DNA of 64,000 nt from Spirosoma endbachense (GTDB taxonomy: Bacteria; Bacteroidota; Bacteroidia; Cytophagales; Spirosomataceae). Shown piece after piece: positions 1 through 6,931 of this stretch (its first letter is position 1; every line of letters begins with the position of its first letter). The notes beneath the pieces were generated by a model. That model was given only the letters and a program-made list of their open reading frames with translations. It did no database searches and had not been told where the DNA came from. The stretch is from assembly GCF_010233585.1 (NCBI RefSeq), contig NZ_CP045997.1, positions 9,758,808 through 9,822,807 on the forward strand, read 5' to 3'. A program made the position numbers and the translations under genes.

Positions 1-638
1 TCACCCTGCTGCCTTCACTCCTCTCATCCGAAGAATGTCGTGAACTGGCAGACTTATTTGATGCGCCAAACCTGTATCGAAAAAGCATCGTCATGCAGAA
101 TCACGGCTATGGCAGTGGCGAATACAAATATTTCAGCTACCCCCTACCATCAGTTGTCGATACGCTTCGGCATGAGTTGTTCTCTCAGTTAGCACCCATT
201 GCCAATGACTGGAATGAAAAGTTGGGGATTAACCTGCGCTACCCAACCGATCTTAACGAATGGCTTTCTACCTGCCACGCAGCCGGACAAACCCGCCCAA
301 CGCCACTGATTCTGAAATACGGCCCTGGCGACTGGAATGCGCTTCACCAGGATATGTATGGTGAGCTTTATTTCCCGTTTCAGGCTGTCCTTTTTCTGAG
401 CCAGCCGGGCCAGGATTATGCGGGTGGAGAGTTCGTTATGCTCGAACAGCGCCCAAGGATGCAGTCAAAAGCAACGGTATTGCTGCCAGAACAAGGGCAG
501 GTTCTATTGTTCACGACTAAATACAGACCCGCCCAGGGCACTCGTGGCTATTACCGCGTAGCCATGCGGCACGGAGTTAGTGAAGTGCGAACCGGAACAC
601 GCGTTAATGTGGGGCTTATTTTTCACGATGCCGCATGA
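1..638 (+). CDS. 2OG-Fe(II) oxygenase, Oxygenase-NA-like (5' end outside window)
   Basis: The reading frame is open from the first base of the window and continues into the segment that begins with ATG at 93, so the true start lies upstream and this is a 5'-truncated gene. Residues before that ATG (SLLSSEECRELADLFDAP) look like a genuine continuation. The Fe(II)-binding motif H-x-D is visible at codons 345-353 (LHQD), and a distal His lies at 570-572 (MRHGV). It is followed by an Arg (GTRVNVGL) in the position expected to bind 2-oxoglutarate. The family resembles the bacterial Oxygenase-NA/DUF2086 group, proposed to act on nucleic acids; that assignment is from memory of the family. The stop overlaps the next start by 4 nt (ATGA at 635-638), which implies translational coupling to the Ada-like mini-protein. 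Confidence 0.8.
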   Translation, partial: TLLPSLLSSEECRELADLFDAPNLYRKSIVMQNHGYGSGEYKYFSYPLPSVVDTLRHELFSQLAPIANDWNEKLGINLRYPTDLNEWLSTCHAAGQTRPTPLILKYGPGDWNALHQDMYGELYFPFQAVLFLSQPGQDYAGGEFVMLEQRPRMQSKATVLLPEQGQVLLFTTKYRPAQGTRGYYRVAMRHGVSEVRTGTRVNVGLIFHDAA

Positions 639-895
639 TTCGACATACAGATTTAGGATCATCTTCATTTGCCCAGCGTCGAAAACTGTTAGACTTACTC
701 CAGCAGTGCCTCATTACGCTGGGCGGCAACCGTCCCGGTAAGATCTACGGTCGGCTCGACTGCCGGGCCGGGAAACGCATGAAGCCCGAAAACCGAGTGT
801 TTTTCTGGAATGAAGCAGAAGCACTTGAACTGGGGTATCGACCGTGTGCTGTGTGTTTACCAGGGGCGTATAAAGCCTGGAAATCCAAAACTTGA
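635..895 (+). CDS. Ada-like metal-binding domain mini-protein
   Basis: An 86-residue protein resembling the N-terminal Zn-binding domain of the Ada alkyl-phosphotriester repair protein. The Ada-like core runs from about residue 35 to 80: IYGRLDC, a basic stretch, NRVFFWNEAEALELGYRPC, then AVC. Cys43, Cys71 and Cys74 match the Ada ligands, but the position of the fourth Ada Cys (five-residue spacing C-x3-C) holds Lys47. Metal binding would therefore be by three Cys or need another ligand. No methyltransferase or AraC domain follows. The start overlaps the oxygenase stop by 4 nt, so the two are probably one unit linked to alkylation or nucleic-acid damage (inference). Its 3' end overlaps the convergent MocR gene by 39 nt. 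Confidence 0.75.
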   Translation: MIRHTDLGSSSFAQRRKLLDLLQQCLITLGGNRPGKIYGRLDCRAGKRMKPENRVFFWNEAEALELGYRPCAVCLPGAYKAWKSKT

Positions 896-2380
896 ACCTA
901 GTACATTCCTGAGTACCATCACGCTTCGCTCCAGTTCCTCCTCTGTGCTCGACGCAAAACCCAATCGAGTACCATGCAACTGCTGGCCGGGTGGATTATG
1001 AAACACACCACTCGACAGAAAAAGACCTTTCTGGCCTGCACGGGTAGCCAACGCATCCATATCGATCGCCGGATCGAAACGCGCCCATACGGCCATACCC
1101 CCATCGGGTTTCGTGAACTGAACAATAGGTGCCAATTCACTGGTTAGCAGCTCGCAGAACCGATCCCGGCGAACGTGATAGGTGCGAAGGGCCTTGCGAA
1201 AATGACGTTTCAAATCGCCGGTTTTAAGTAATTGGCCAATAGCAAACTCCAGCATAGGATCGCCCTGTCGATCAATGATACGCCGTAGCCGGGCCAGTTC
1301 ATCGATCAGTGCAGTTGGGGCCACTACATAGCCAATCCGAAAAGCCGGAGCAACCGACTTCGTCAACGAACCGACATAAACAACCATTCCTTCCCGATCG
1401 GCGCTCGCCAGGGGGAGAATCGGGCGGCTCAGGTAATGAAAATCATAATCATAGTCATCTTCCAGAATGGCAAATCGGTATTGTTCAGCCAGTTGCAGGA
1501 GCCGAATACGCCGATCGGGTCGGAGTGTCACCGTGGTTGGATAATGATGGTGCGGAGTCACAAATACCATCCGGATAGTGTTCTTTTGCTCACACAAACG
1601 AGCCAGTGCATCAACGTCTAAACCATGTTGATCGACAGGAACGGTCAGGATCGTGGCACCGGTTTTTCGAAAATTCATCGTAGCACCTGCCCAGGTCGTT
1701 TCGCCAGTTACGACGATGTCGCCGGATCGCAGTAAAACCTGGCTCGTCAGGTGCAAACCCATAATGCTTCCGCGAGTAATGAGTATGTTCTCGGGTGTGG
1801 TCCGTAGCCCTCGGGTTTCGTTTAGATGAAGAGAAAGCTGTTCACGTAACAGCAAATGCCCTTTGGTATCGCCGTAACCGAAATGAGTCTGTGGATTTCC
1901 CCACCGGAAATACGAGCGATAAGCCCGGCTTAATTCGTCCATTGGAGCCAGTCGAATATCTGGAAACCCATCGTCGAGGTGTAAACCGGCTGAGTTAGTC
2001 AACACGGGCCTGACCAGAAAATTGAGCGAATCGAAGGCATAACCCGGCTGTGTTCCGGTGCTATCCGTTCCCAAAACGCTGGCTGTACTATCGTTGCTCG
2101 CCAATAGCTGCGGCTTAATGTCAGGAAAATGAGCGGCCACATAGGTGCCGCTACCAGCCCGGCTTTCGAGCCAGCCCTGTGCCAAACCCTCATCATAAGC
2201 GGCTACAACCGTCTGCCGGTTCAACTCAAGTAAGTCGGCCAGTTGACGCGTTCCGGGCAATCGCTGGCCAGCCACGAGCGTTCCTGCGCGAATAAGCTGG
2301 CCCAGTTGTTCGCTTAACTGTAGAAAAACTGGGGTAGGTAATGTCTTGTCAACCTGAATCAGCGATTTGAATGGCGGCAT
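857..2380 (-). CDS. MocR/PdxR-type regulator (GntR wHTH fused to aminotransferase)
   Basis: A 507-residue protein with a GntR-type winged helix at about 10-80 (LSEQLGQLIRAGTLVAGQ, then RQLADLLELNRQTVVAAYDE) and a fold-type I aminotransferase domain from about 125 to 490. The PLP-site signatures are present: ILEDDYDYDF and the presumed PLP-lysine region GSLTKSVAPAFRIGY near residue 340. MocR proteins bind PLP or PLP-amino acid adducts and regulate vitamin B6, GABA or amino-acid genes. It is divergent from a PNPOx-like flavoprotein gene whose true start is about 150 bp away, so the shared intergenic region is the likely operator. Which metabolite it senses cannot be told from sequence. Confidence 0.9.
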   Translation of the reverse strand: MPPFKSLIQVDKTLPTPVFLQLSEQLGQLIRAGTLVAGQRLPGTRQLADLLELNRQTVVAAYDEGLAQGWLESRAGSGTYVAAHFPDIKPQLLASNDSTASVLGTDSTGTQPGYAFDSLNFLVRPVLTNSAGLHLDDGFPDIRLAPMDELSRAYRSYFRWGNPQTHFGYGDTKGHLLLREQLSLHLNETRGLRTTPENILITRGSIMGLHLTSQVLLRSGDIVVTGETTWAGATMNFRKTGATILTVPVDQHGLDVDALARLCEQKNTIRMVFVTPHHHYPTTVTLRPDRRIRLLQLAEQYRFAILEDDYDYDFHYLSRPILPLASADREGMVVYVGSLTKSVAPAFRIGYVVAPTALIDELARLRRIIDRQGDPMLEFAIGQLLKTGDLKRHFRKALRTYHVRRDRFCELLTSELAPIVQFTKPDGGMAVWARFDPAIDMDALATRAGQKGLFLSSGVFHNPPGQQLHGTRLGFASSTEEELERSVMVLRNVLGSSFGFPGFIRPW

Positions 2381-2529
2381 AACCGGACTAGCAGAAATCT
2401 AAAAACTGGACGACTTGAGTAGACCGGCAAATAACGACATTTGTTTTGAAAAAGAACAGGGCACCTGATTTTGGGAAAGTTGTTGTCTACTTATCCGTAT
2501 CAAACGTCCTGCCTAAAAAATCACCAACG
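2381..2529. promoter_or_regulatory. Divergent control region between MocR gene and PNPOx-like operon
   Basis: A 149-bp intergenic stretch between the divergent starts at 2380 (minus) and 2530 (plus). MocR regulators usually act from such shared regions, so an operator is expected here. I did not find a clear direct repeat or palindrome by eye. The call rests on gene arrangement only. Confidence 0.35.
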
Positions 2530-3159
2530 ATGCAAACCGCCCGCACAACACCCAGTCGTTTAGCCAAGCGTGCTCATTACGACGAAGCCACAATTCACCC
2601 CATTCTGGACGAAGCCCTTTTTTGCACAGTTAGCTTCGCCGTCGATGGTCAACCGATGGCCATTCCAACCGCATTCGCCCGAAAAGGCGACCGGGTTTAT
2701 ATCCACGGGTCTGTTGGCAGCCACTTCATTCGTACAATCGAACAGGGTGGTCCGGTCTGCATTTCAGTGATGTTGACGGATGGACTTGTTCTGGCCAAAT
2801 CGGCGTTTCATCACTCGGTCAATTACCGTTCGGTGGTCATCTTTGCAACTGCTGAGAAAGTAACCGACGAGAACGAACGCATGGAAGCGCTGGCACTGAT
2901 TACCGATCACTTGATTCCCGGTCGCTGGGACGATCTGCGCCCAACGACCAGCAGTGAAATGCGAAAAACGACCGTGCTGGCATTTTCGCTGGCCGAAGCG
3001 TCGGCCAAAGTACGCACCGGTGGCCCCAATGACGACCCTGAAGATGAGGGCCTGCCAACCTGGGCGGGTGTAATTCCAATGCAGACAGTGCGATTAACCC
3101 CGCTTGCTGCCGAAAATAGCCTAGGGACACCATTGCCTGATTATTTACAGAACGCTTGA
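2530..3159 (+). CDS. Pyridoxamine 5'-phosphate oxidase-like FMN-binding split-barrel protein
   Basis: A 209-residue protein of the flavin/nucleotide-binding branch of the PNPOx-like split-barrel family (Pyridox_ox_2 type). Recognisable parts are LDEALFCTVSFAVDGQPMAI near 25-45, GDRVYIHGSVGSHF near 55, and a C-terminal half with ITDHLIPGRWDDLRP. I chose ATG 2530 because the homologous region begins with QTARTTPSRLAKRAHYDEA; the frame is open back to 2446, but the extra 28 residues look like untranslated leader. It heads a same-strand run with LysE (6 nt gap), PaiB-like and OsmC genes and is divergent from the MocR regulator. The exact reaction is unknown; family members bind FMN, F420 or heme. 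Confidence 0.85.
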   Translation: MQTARTTPSRLAKRAHYDEATIHPILDEALFCTVSFAVDGQPMAIPTAFARKGDRVYIHGSVGSHFIRTIEQGGPVCISVMLTDGLVLAKSAFHHSVNYRSVVIFATAEKVTDENERMEALALITDHLIPGRWDDLRPTTSSEMRKTTVLAFSLAEASAKVRTGGPNDDPEDEGLPTWAGVIPMQTVRLTPLAAENSLGTPLPDYLQNA

Positions 3160-3165
3160 CACAAG

Positions 3166-3798
3166 ATGATTCCTGCCAACGAATTACTCCTTTTTGCGCT
3201 GGCTGCGCTGGGTCTCGTACTCAGCCCCGGACCGAACATGATTTACCTGATTTCCCGCTCCATCACCCAGGGACGGCGTGCAGGTTTAGTGTCGCTTGCC
3301 GGTGTCTTGGCTGGGTTTCTGGGTCATATTTTTCTGGTTTCCTTTGGGTTATCAGCCGTGTTTCTGGCAATTCCGCTGGCGTATGACGTATTACGATGGC
3401 TCGGTGTCGGCTACCTGCTCTACCTAGCCTGGGAAGCCGTTAAACCCGGCAGTTCTTCCCCCTTCCAGACGCGAGCTCTATCGCACGATTCTGACTGGAA
3501 GCTATTCCGGATGGGCCTGCTGACCAATGCGCTCAATCCGAAAGTAGCCCTGTTTTATCTATCATTTTTTCCGCAGTTTACGCACCCTGAATACGGTTCG
3601 TTACTGACTCAAAACGTTCAGTTGGGCTTGATTCAGCTAACCATTAGTGGATCAGTCAATATGGTTATCATATTATCGGCCGCCCGGATGGCCAGTTGGT
3701 TTCAGGCTCGTCCGGTTTATATTCGGGTGCAGAAATGGTTTATGGCCAGTATTCTGACAGGATTGGCTGTGCGCATGGCAATCGACAAAGGGAAATAA
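3166..3798 (+). CDS. LysE/RhtB family amino-acid exporter
   Basis: A 210-residue inner-membrane protein with about six hydrophobic segments and the family's N-terminal signature LVLSPGPNMIYLISRSI (residues 16-32). It also has the mid-protein NALNPKVALFYLSFFPQF segment typical of RhtB/LysE translocators. Family members export amino acids or derivatives such as homoserine lactone. It starts 6 nt after the PNPOx-like gene and is almost certainly co-transcribed with it. With a MocR regulator next door, export of an amino acid or an amino-acid-PLP-related metabolite is a reasonable guess, but the substrate is not deducible. A palindromic repeat follows 7 nt after the stop. Confidence 0.9.
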   Translation: MIPANELLLFALAALGLVLSPGPNMIYLISRSITQGRRAGLVSLAGVLAGFLGHIFLVSFGLSAVFLAIPLAYDVLRWLGVGYLLYLAWEAVKPGSSSPFQTRALSHDSDWKLFRMGLLTNALNPKVALFYLSFFPQFTHPEYGSLLTQNVQLGLIQLTISGSVNMVIILSAARMASWFQARPVYIRVQKWFMASILTGLAVRMAIDKGK

Positions 3799-3804
3799 AC
3801 AATA

Positions 3805-3866
3805 CAGGCCTTTCACAAAGAGCCGTGCCACGGTGCCAAACCGTGGCACGGCTCGAAGCCAAAGTC
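3805..3866. repeat. Family A palindromic repeat, copy 1 (decayed outer arms)
   Basis: The inner inverted repeat AGCCGTGCCACGG (3821-3833) / CCGTGGCACGGCT (3841-3853) is perfect, with a 7-nt loop. The outer parts keep the family's ends (CAGGCCTTT on the left, GAAGCCAAAGTC on the right) but no longer pair fully. It lies 7 nt downstream of the LysE stop and 40 nt before the PaiB-like start. Confidence 0.85.
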
Positions 3867-3905
3867 ATGCAATAATCAATAGCCGATATCAACAACTATA
3901 CGACA

Positions 3906-4538
3906 ATGTATATACCACACGCCTTTCAGGAAACCGACCGCCCTACACTGTTGCAGTTCATCCGCGATAACTCCTTTGCGTTGCTTGTTACGACGGGCCA
4001 CGATGGTATTCCGGTAGCCACACATCTGCCCATTGAACTTCTGGCTGATACCGATGGCCAATTTCAATTAGTTGGCCACCTGGCCAAAGCCAATCCGCAA
4101 TGGAAACTATTGGGACAGGATAGACCTGCACTGGCCGTATTTTCGGGGCCGCATAGCTACATTTCCTCTTCGTGGTACGATCATGTTAATGTACCCACCT
4201 GGAATTATCTGTCGGTGCATATTACTGGGCGAACGAGCATGCTAAGCGACGATGAAACCCTTGATTTTCTGCGCCAGCAGGTAGATCGCTATGAGGCTCA
4301 TTCAAGGCATCCGGTATCCGTTGAAAGTATGACCGCAGACTACGTTCGGAAACAAATGCGTGGCGTAGTCGCTTTCAAAATGACCATTGATACGATGCAG
4401 GGAGCGGCTAAGCTCAGCCAAAATCGAGACGACAAAAACTACCAGTCCATTATCTCCGAACTACGTCAGACGGGTAATGCTGATGCAGAAAAAATGGCCA
4501 ACGAAATGGCTACCCGACGACCAACGATTGACAAGTAA
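3906..4538 (+). CDS. PaiB-like FMN-binding protein
   Basis: A 210-residue protein with the hallmark start MYIPHAFQ and the FMN_bind_2 (PaiB) fold: LLVTTGHDGIPVATHLPIEL near 30-50, GHLAKANPQWKLL near 58-70, and SSWYDHVNVPTWNYLSVHITG near 85-110. PaiB was described as a transcriptional repressor of sporulation and protease genes in Bacillus. In other phyla the function is unproven, and the protein may be a flavin- or heme-binding enzyme. It is the second split-barrel FMN-type protein in this gene run. A family A palindrome separates it from LysE, so it may have its own promoter or be tuned by that hairpin. Confidence 0.88.
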   Translation: MYIPHAFQETDRPTLLQFIRDNSFALLVTTGHDGIPVATHLPIELLADTDGQFQLVGHLAKANPQWKLLGQDRPALAVFSGPHSYISSSWYDHVNVPTWNYLSVHITGRTSMLSDDETLDFLRQQVDRYEAHSRHPVSVESMTADYVRKQMRGVVAFKMTIDTMQGAAKLSQNRDDKNYQSIISELRQTGNADAEKMANEMATRRPTIDK

Positions 4539-4550
4539 TACGAATGCACT

Positions 4551-5027
4551 ATGGCAAAGCAACACACGTACGCATTAACCACTCGATGGACCGGAAATAA
4601 AGGAGAAGGGACTACCAATTACCGTTCATACGACAGAGATCATGTCGTTTCGGCCGAAAACAAACCTGACATTCCTGCGTCATCGGACCCGTCGTTTCGG
4701 GGCAATAAAAGCCGATACAATCCGGAAGAATTGCTTGTTGCCTCCCTGGCAAGCTGCCATATGCTCTGGTACCTGCATTTGTGTGCCGAAGCAGGCGTTG
4801 TTGTTGTCGATTATACGGATCAGGCAACAGGAACAATGATAGAGACGCCAGACGGTGGCGGCCATTTCAGTGAAGTAACGCTTTCGCCGGTCGTACTTGT
4901 CACCGACGAAGCGATGATTGCCAAAGCGAACGAATTGCATCATCAGGCTAACAAATTATGCTTTATTGCCAATTCCTGTAATTTCCCGGTTTATCATAAA
5001 CCCATCTGTAGAGTCGCAGAAAAATAG
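4551..5027 (+). CDS. OsmC/Ohr family peroxide-reducing protein
   Basis: A 158-residue OsmC-like protein. The two redox cysteines of the family are present: Cys69 in LLVASLASCHMLWYL and Cys143 in IANSCNFPV. Two further Cys (137, 153) lie near the C-terminus. OsmC/Ohr proteins reduce organic hydroperoxides in the cytoplasm using thiols. It follows the PaiB-like gene by 12 nt, so the two are likely co-transcribed. A short perfect palindrome (family B) follows 10 nt after the stop and may act as the end of the transcript. Confidence 0.9.
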   Translation: MAKQHTYALTTRWTGNKGEGTTNYRSYDRDHVVSAENKPDIPASSDPSFRGNKSRYNPEELLVASLASCHMLWYLHLCAEAGVVVVDYTDQATGTMIETPDGGGHFSEVTLSPVVLVTDEAMIAKANELHHQANKLCFIANSCNFPVYHKPICRVAEK

Positions 5028-5037
5028 TCGTGATTAC

Positions 5038-5070
5038 AAACCTATAAGGTTTTTGAAACCTTATAGGTTT
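5038..5070. repeat. Family B palindrome, short form
   Basis: A perfect inverted repeat with 15-nt arms: AAACCTATAAGGTTT, loop TTG, AAACCTTATAGGTTT. The flanks GATTAC (left) and AAAT (right) are shared with the long copy at 22755-22819. It lies 10 nt after the OsmC stop codon. It may be a terminator-like hairpin, though no clear U-tract follows. Confidence 0.9.
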
Positions 5071-5219
5071 AAATAACAGAATACGGATGGTTGCTTAAAT
5101 CCAGGAAAAAGAAGAAAAAGTAAATTTTATTTTCATTTGGACTGAGCTAAGTAGCTGAAAAGAAAACGCATTTACGACCGAAAAAACAGCACCGCTCTAT
5201 TAAACGGACAATAGTTTTT

Positions 5220-5666
5220 TTATTGATCGCCTGGTAGATAATCCGGAAGGAGCGAATCGAGGGAAATACTAGCCGTTCCGGTCGTCGAGCCATTATCGTT
5301 GGCAGACAGGTTCCGATAAATTTTTTGCATGGCCACCCACCGACGACGCGACACCGGCAGCACATCGCCCGAATGCAGGTAAACCAGACCGGTATTATCC
5401 GGCTGCACAGGCCCCAGATAGGCTATGTACTGGAGGTTGATGATGCAGTTTCGATGAGTCCGTATAAACCACTCTTTAGGCAACTGGGGTTCATAGTATT
5501 TTAAGGTGCGGGGAAGCAGCATCCGTTGCCCATCTTTCCAGTGAAGCCAGCTATAGTTACCGGTGGCCTGTAAAAACATCAGATCAGCTATCGGGCGGCT
5601 AATTTTGCCCGTTTTATGGGCGTGCATTTTGAGCATGTCTCCGGGTTGTAGGAGCGATTGTTTCAT
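5220..5666 (-). CDS. Stand-alone LytTR DNA-binding regulator
   Basis: A 148-residue protein consisting mainly of a LytTR DNA-binding domain: ADLMFLQATGNYSWLHWKDG near 27-46, LPRTLKYYEPQLPKEWFIRT near 51-70, HRNCIINLQYIAYLGP, and VSRRRW near the C-terminal end of the domain. No receiver domain precedes it, so it is not a classical response regulator. The Ser/Thr/Asn-rich C-terminal tail (NDNGSTTGTASISLDS) is unique. It is on the same strand as the ECF sigma gene about 260 bp upstream, but a long palindromic repeat separates them. The target genes are unknown. Confidence 0.88.
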   Translation of the reverse strand: MKQSLLQPGDMLKMHAHKTGKISRPIADLMFLQATGNYSWLHWKDGQRMLLPRTLKYYEPQLPKEWFIRTHRNCIINLQYIAYLGPVQPDNTGLVYLHSGDVLPVSRRRWVAMQKIYRNLSANDNGSTTGTASISLDSLLPDYLPGDQ

Positions 5667-5800
5667 AACATACTAAAAAGAGGAAGGTTGAAAAGACTCG
5701 TTGATTCAATGGATGGATTGAAATTGGCAGATAAATAAAGCCAATCCATATACGTCTGCTACCACAAGCGTTGCAATCCTTAACACTCATGTTACATTTT

Positions 5801-5880
5801 CAGGCCTTTCGCTTCGAGCCGTGCCACGGTTATCACAAGTAGGACCATTAACTGTAGCACGGCTCGAAGCGAAAGGCCTG
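5801..5880. repeat. Family A palindromic repeat, copy 2 (long)
   Basis: An inverted repeat with 32-nt arms starting CAGGCCTTTCGCTTCGAG and ending CTCGAAGCGAAAGGCCTG, around a 16-nt loop. Only two positions are mismatched, in the inner part (CTGTAGCAC against GTGCCACGG). It lies 43 nt downstream of the ECF sigma stop codon and about 135 nt upstream of the LytTR start. Confidence 0.92.
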
Positions 5881-5922
5881 ATTTTAACTCACATCGTATG
5901 GTCAGTCATCCTGACTGAGTTA

Positions 5923-6501
5923 TTAGCAATCTATACTAGTCTGTATTGCCTGTAGTTTATCACGTGTTCGCTTCAGACGCATCTTTACCGCACTTTCCGA
6001 CAACTTGTAGTATTCGCTAAGGTCTCGAATTGATAAGCCCTGTTCATACTTTAGTCGAAGTAGGGTTAGCTCCTCGTCCGGTAGTTTCATAAGGGCCAGC
6101 TCCTGAGCTTGTATCCGCCGTTCTACCACCTCCTTCAGGCGTATACCTGGTATGCCATCAATCAGTTCCTCGTCAGATAGCGTATCCGATAAATCATAGG
6201 GCAATGGCTCGGTTTTAAGCTGCTTGTTTAACCGAAGCCGATCCAGACAATAATGGTATGAAATGGCATACAGCCAGGTAGAAAATGAGGAGCGATTCTG
6301 GAAGGAGTTCAACTTGTCAAATACCTTGATGAAGATGTCCTGGGTATAGTCCTGAGCGTCGGCGGAATCATTAGTCATGGCCAGGCACGTCCGATACACT
6401 TTATGGGCATATTGGTTATAGAGTATCTCAAAGCTGTTGTCTGAATAACTGGTCTGAAACGTATCGATTATCTGGTTGTCGGCTGAACGTGTTTTTTTCA
6501 T
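5923..6501 (-). CDS. ECF-type RNA polymerase sigma factor (orphan)
   Basis: A 192-residue sigma-70 family protein. Region 2 includes SFEILYNQYAHKVYRTCLAM, the DAQDYTQDIFIKVFDKL core-binding segment and SFSTWLYAISYHYCLDRLR. Region 4 includes LPDEELTLLRLKYEQGLSIR and the helix-turn-helix LSESAVKMRLKRTRDKLQ. No FecR or other anti-sigma gene is adjacent, unlike the second sigma factor at 44.6-45.2 kb. The neighbours are a LytTR regulator downstream and an HTCS sensor upstream (its stop is 430 bp away). Regulation and regulon are unknown. Confidence 0.92.
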   Translation of the reverse strand: MKKTRSADNQIIDTFQTSYSDNSFEILYNQYAHKVYRTCLAMTNDSADAQDYTQDIFIKVFDKLNSFQNRSSFSTWLYAISYHYCLDRLRLNKQLKTEPLPYDLSDTLSDEELIDGIPGIRLKEVVERRIQAQELALMKLPDEELTLLRLKYEQGLSIRDLSEYYKLSESAVKMRLKRTRDKLQAIQTSIDC

Positions 6502-6654
6502 GGCGGCAGAAAAATTCTATAAAGTGAGTAAGTAAAAGACATGAAGCGATTCAATGGATCAATCAGCCCTGTCAATAAGTCCGCAAGTTGCGGCACTGAT
6601 GGTTGGTCTGCTAACACACTCGTTGCATTCATTAGCACTTATGTTACATGACAA

Positions 6655-6685
6655 TAAAAAAGCCCGAAAATCCGGGCTTAAATGG
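6655..6685 (-). terminator. Rho-independent terminator downstream of first HTCS gene
   Basis: A stem AAGCCCG/CGGGCTT (6660-6666 / 6673-6679) followed on the minus strand by a run of six T. It lies about 250 nt after the HTCS stop at 6932, so the HTCS transcript would carry a long 3' UTR. Confidence 0.7.
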
Positions 6686-6782
6686 CAAAAATGTCCCTTT
6701 GGTGTGAGGTCAGGGCCTTAAACCAGACCCCTGCGGACGGTTCGCCGTGGCGATTCTTAAAACCGAGTGTATAGTCTGGATG

Positions 6783-6865
6783 AGGTTTGGAGAATCACCA
6801 CAGTGAACCGTTCTCCCCTGTCGGTTTTGAGAAACCTTTCCGTGTCAGTTTCTTCAAACTGACAC
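6783..6865 (-). ncRNA. Candidate structured RNA in the 3' UTR of the first HTCS gene
   Basis: The 430-bp gap 6502-6931 holds no credible gene but is rich in nested inverted repeats. There is a perfect 10-bp stem GTGTCAGTTT/AAACTGACAC with loop CTTC at 6842-6865. Beside it AGGTTTGGAGAA (6783-6794) can pair with TTCTCC (6811-6816) and then AAACCT (6832-6837). A terminator follows at 6655-6685 on the minus strand. It could be a structured 3' UTR, a small RNA, or a decayed repeat element. Confidence 0.3.
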
Positions 6866-6931
6866 CACATCGACTGCTTTACAGACGAATTCAAGGACCA
6901 ATAAAGACAAAACAATGTTCTGTGAACGGGC

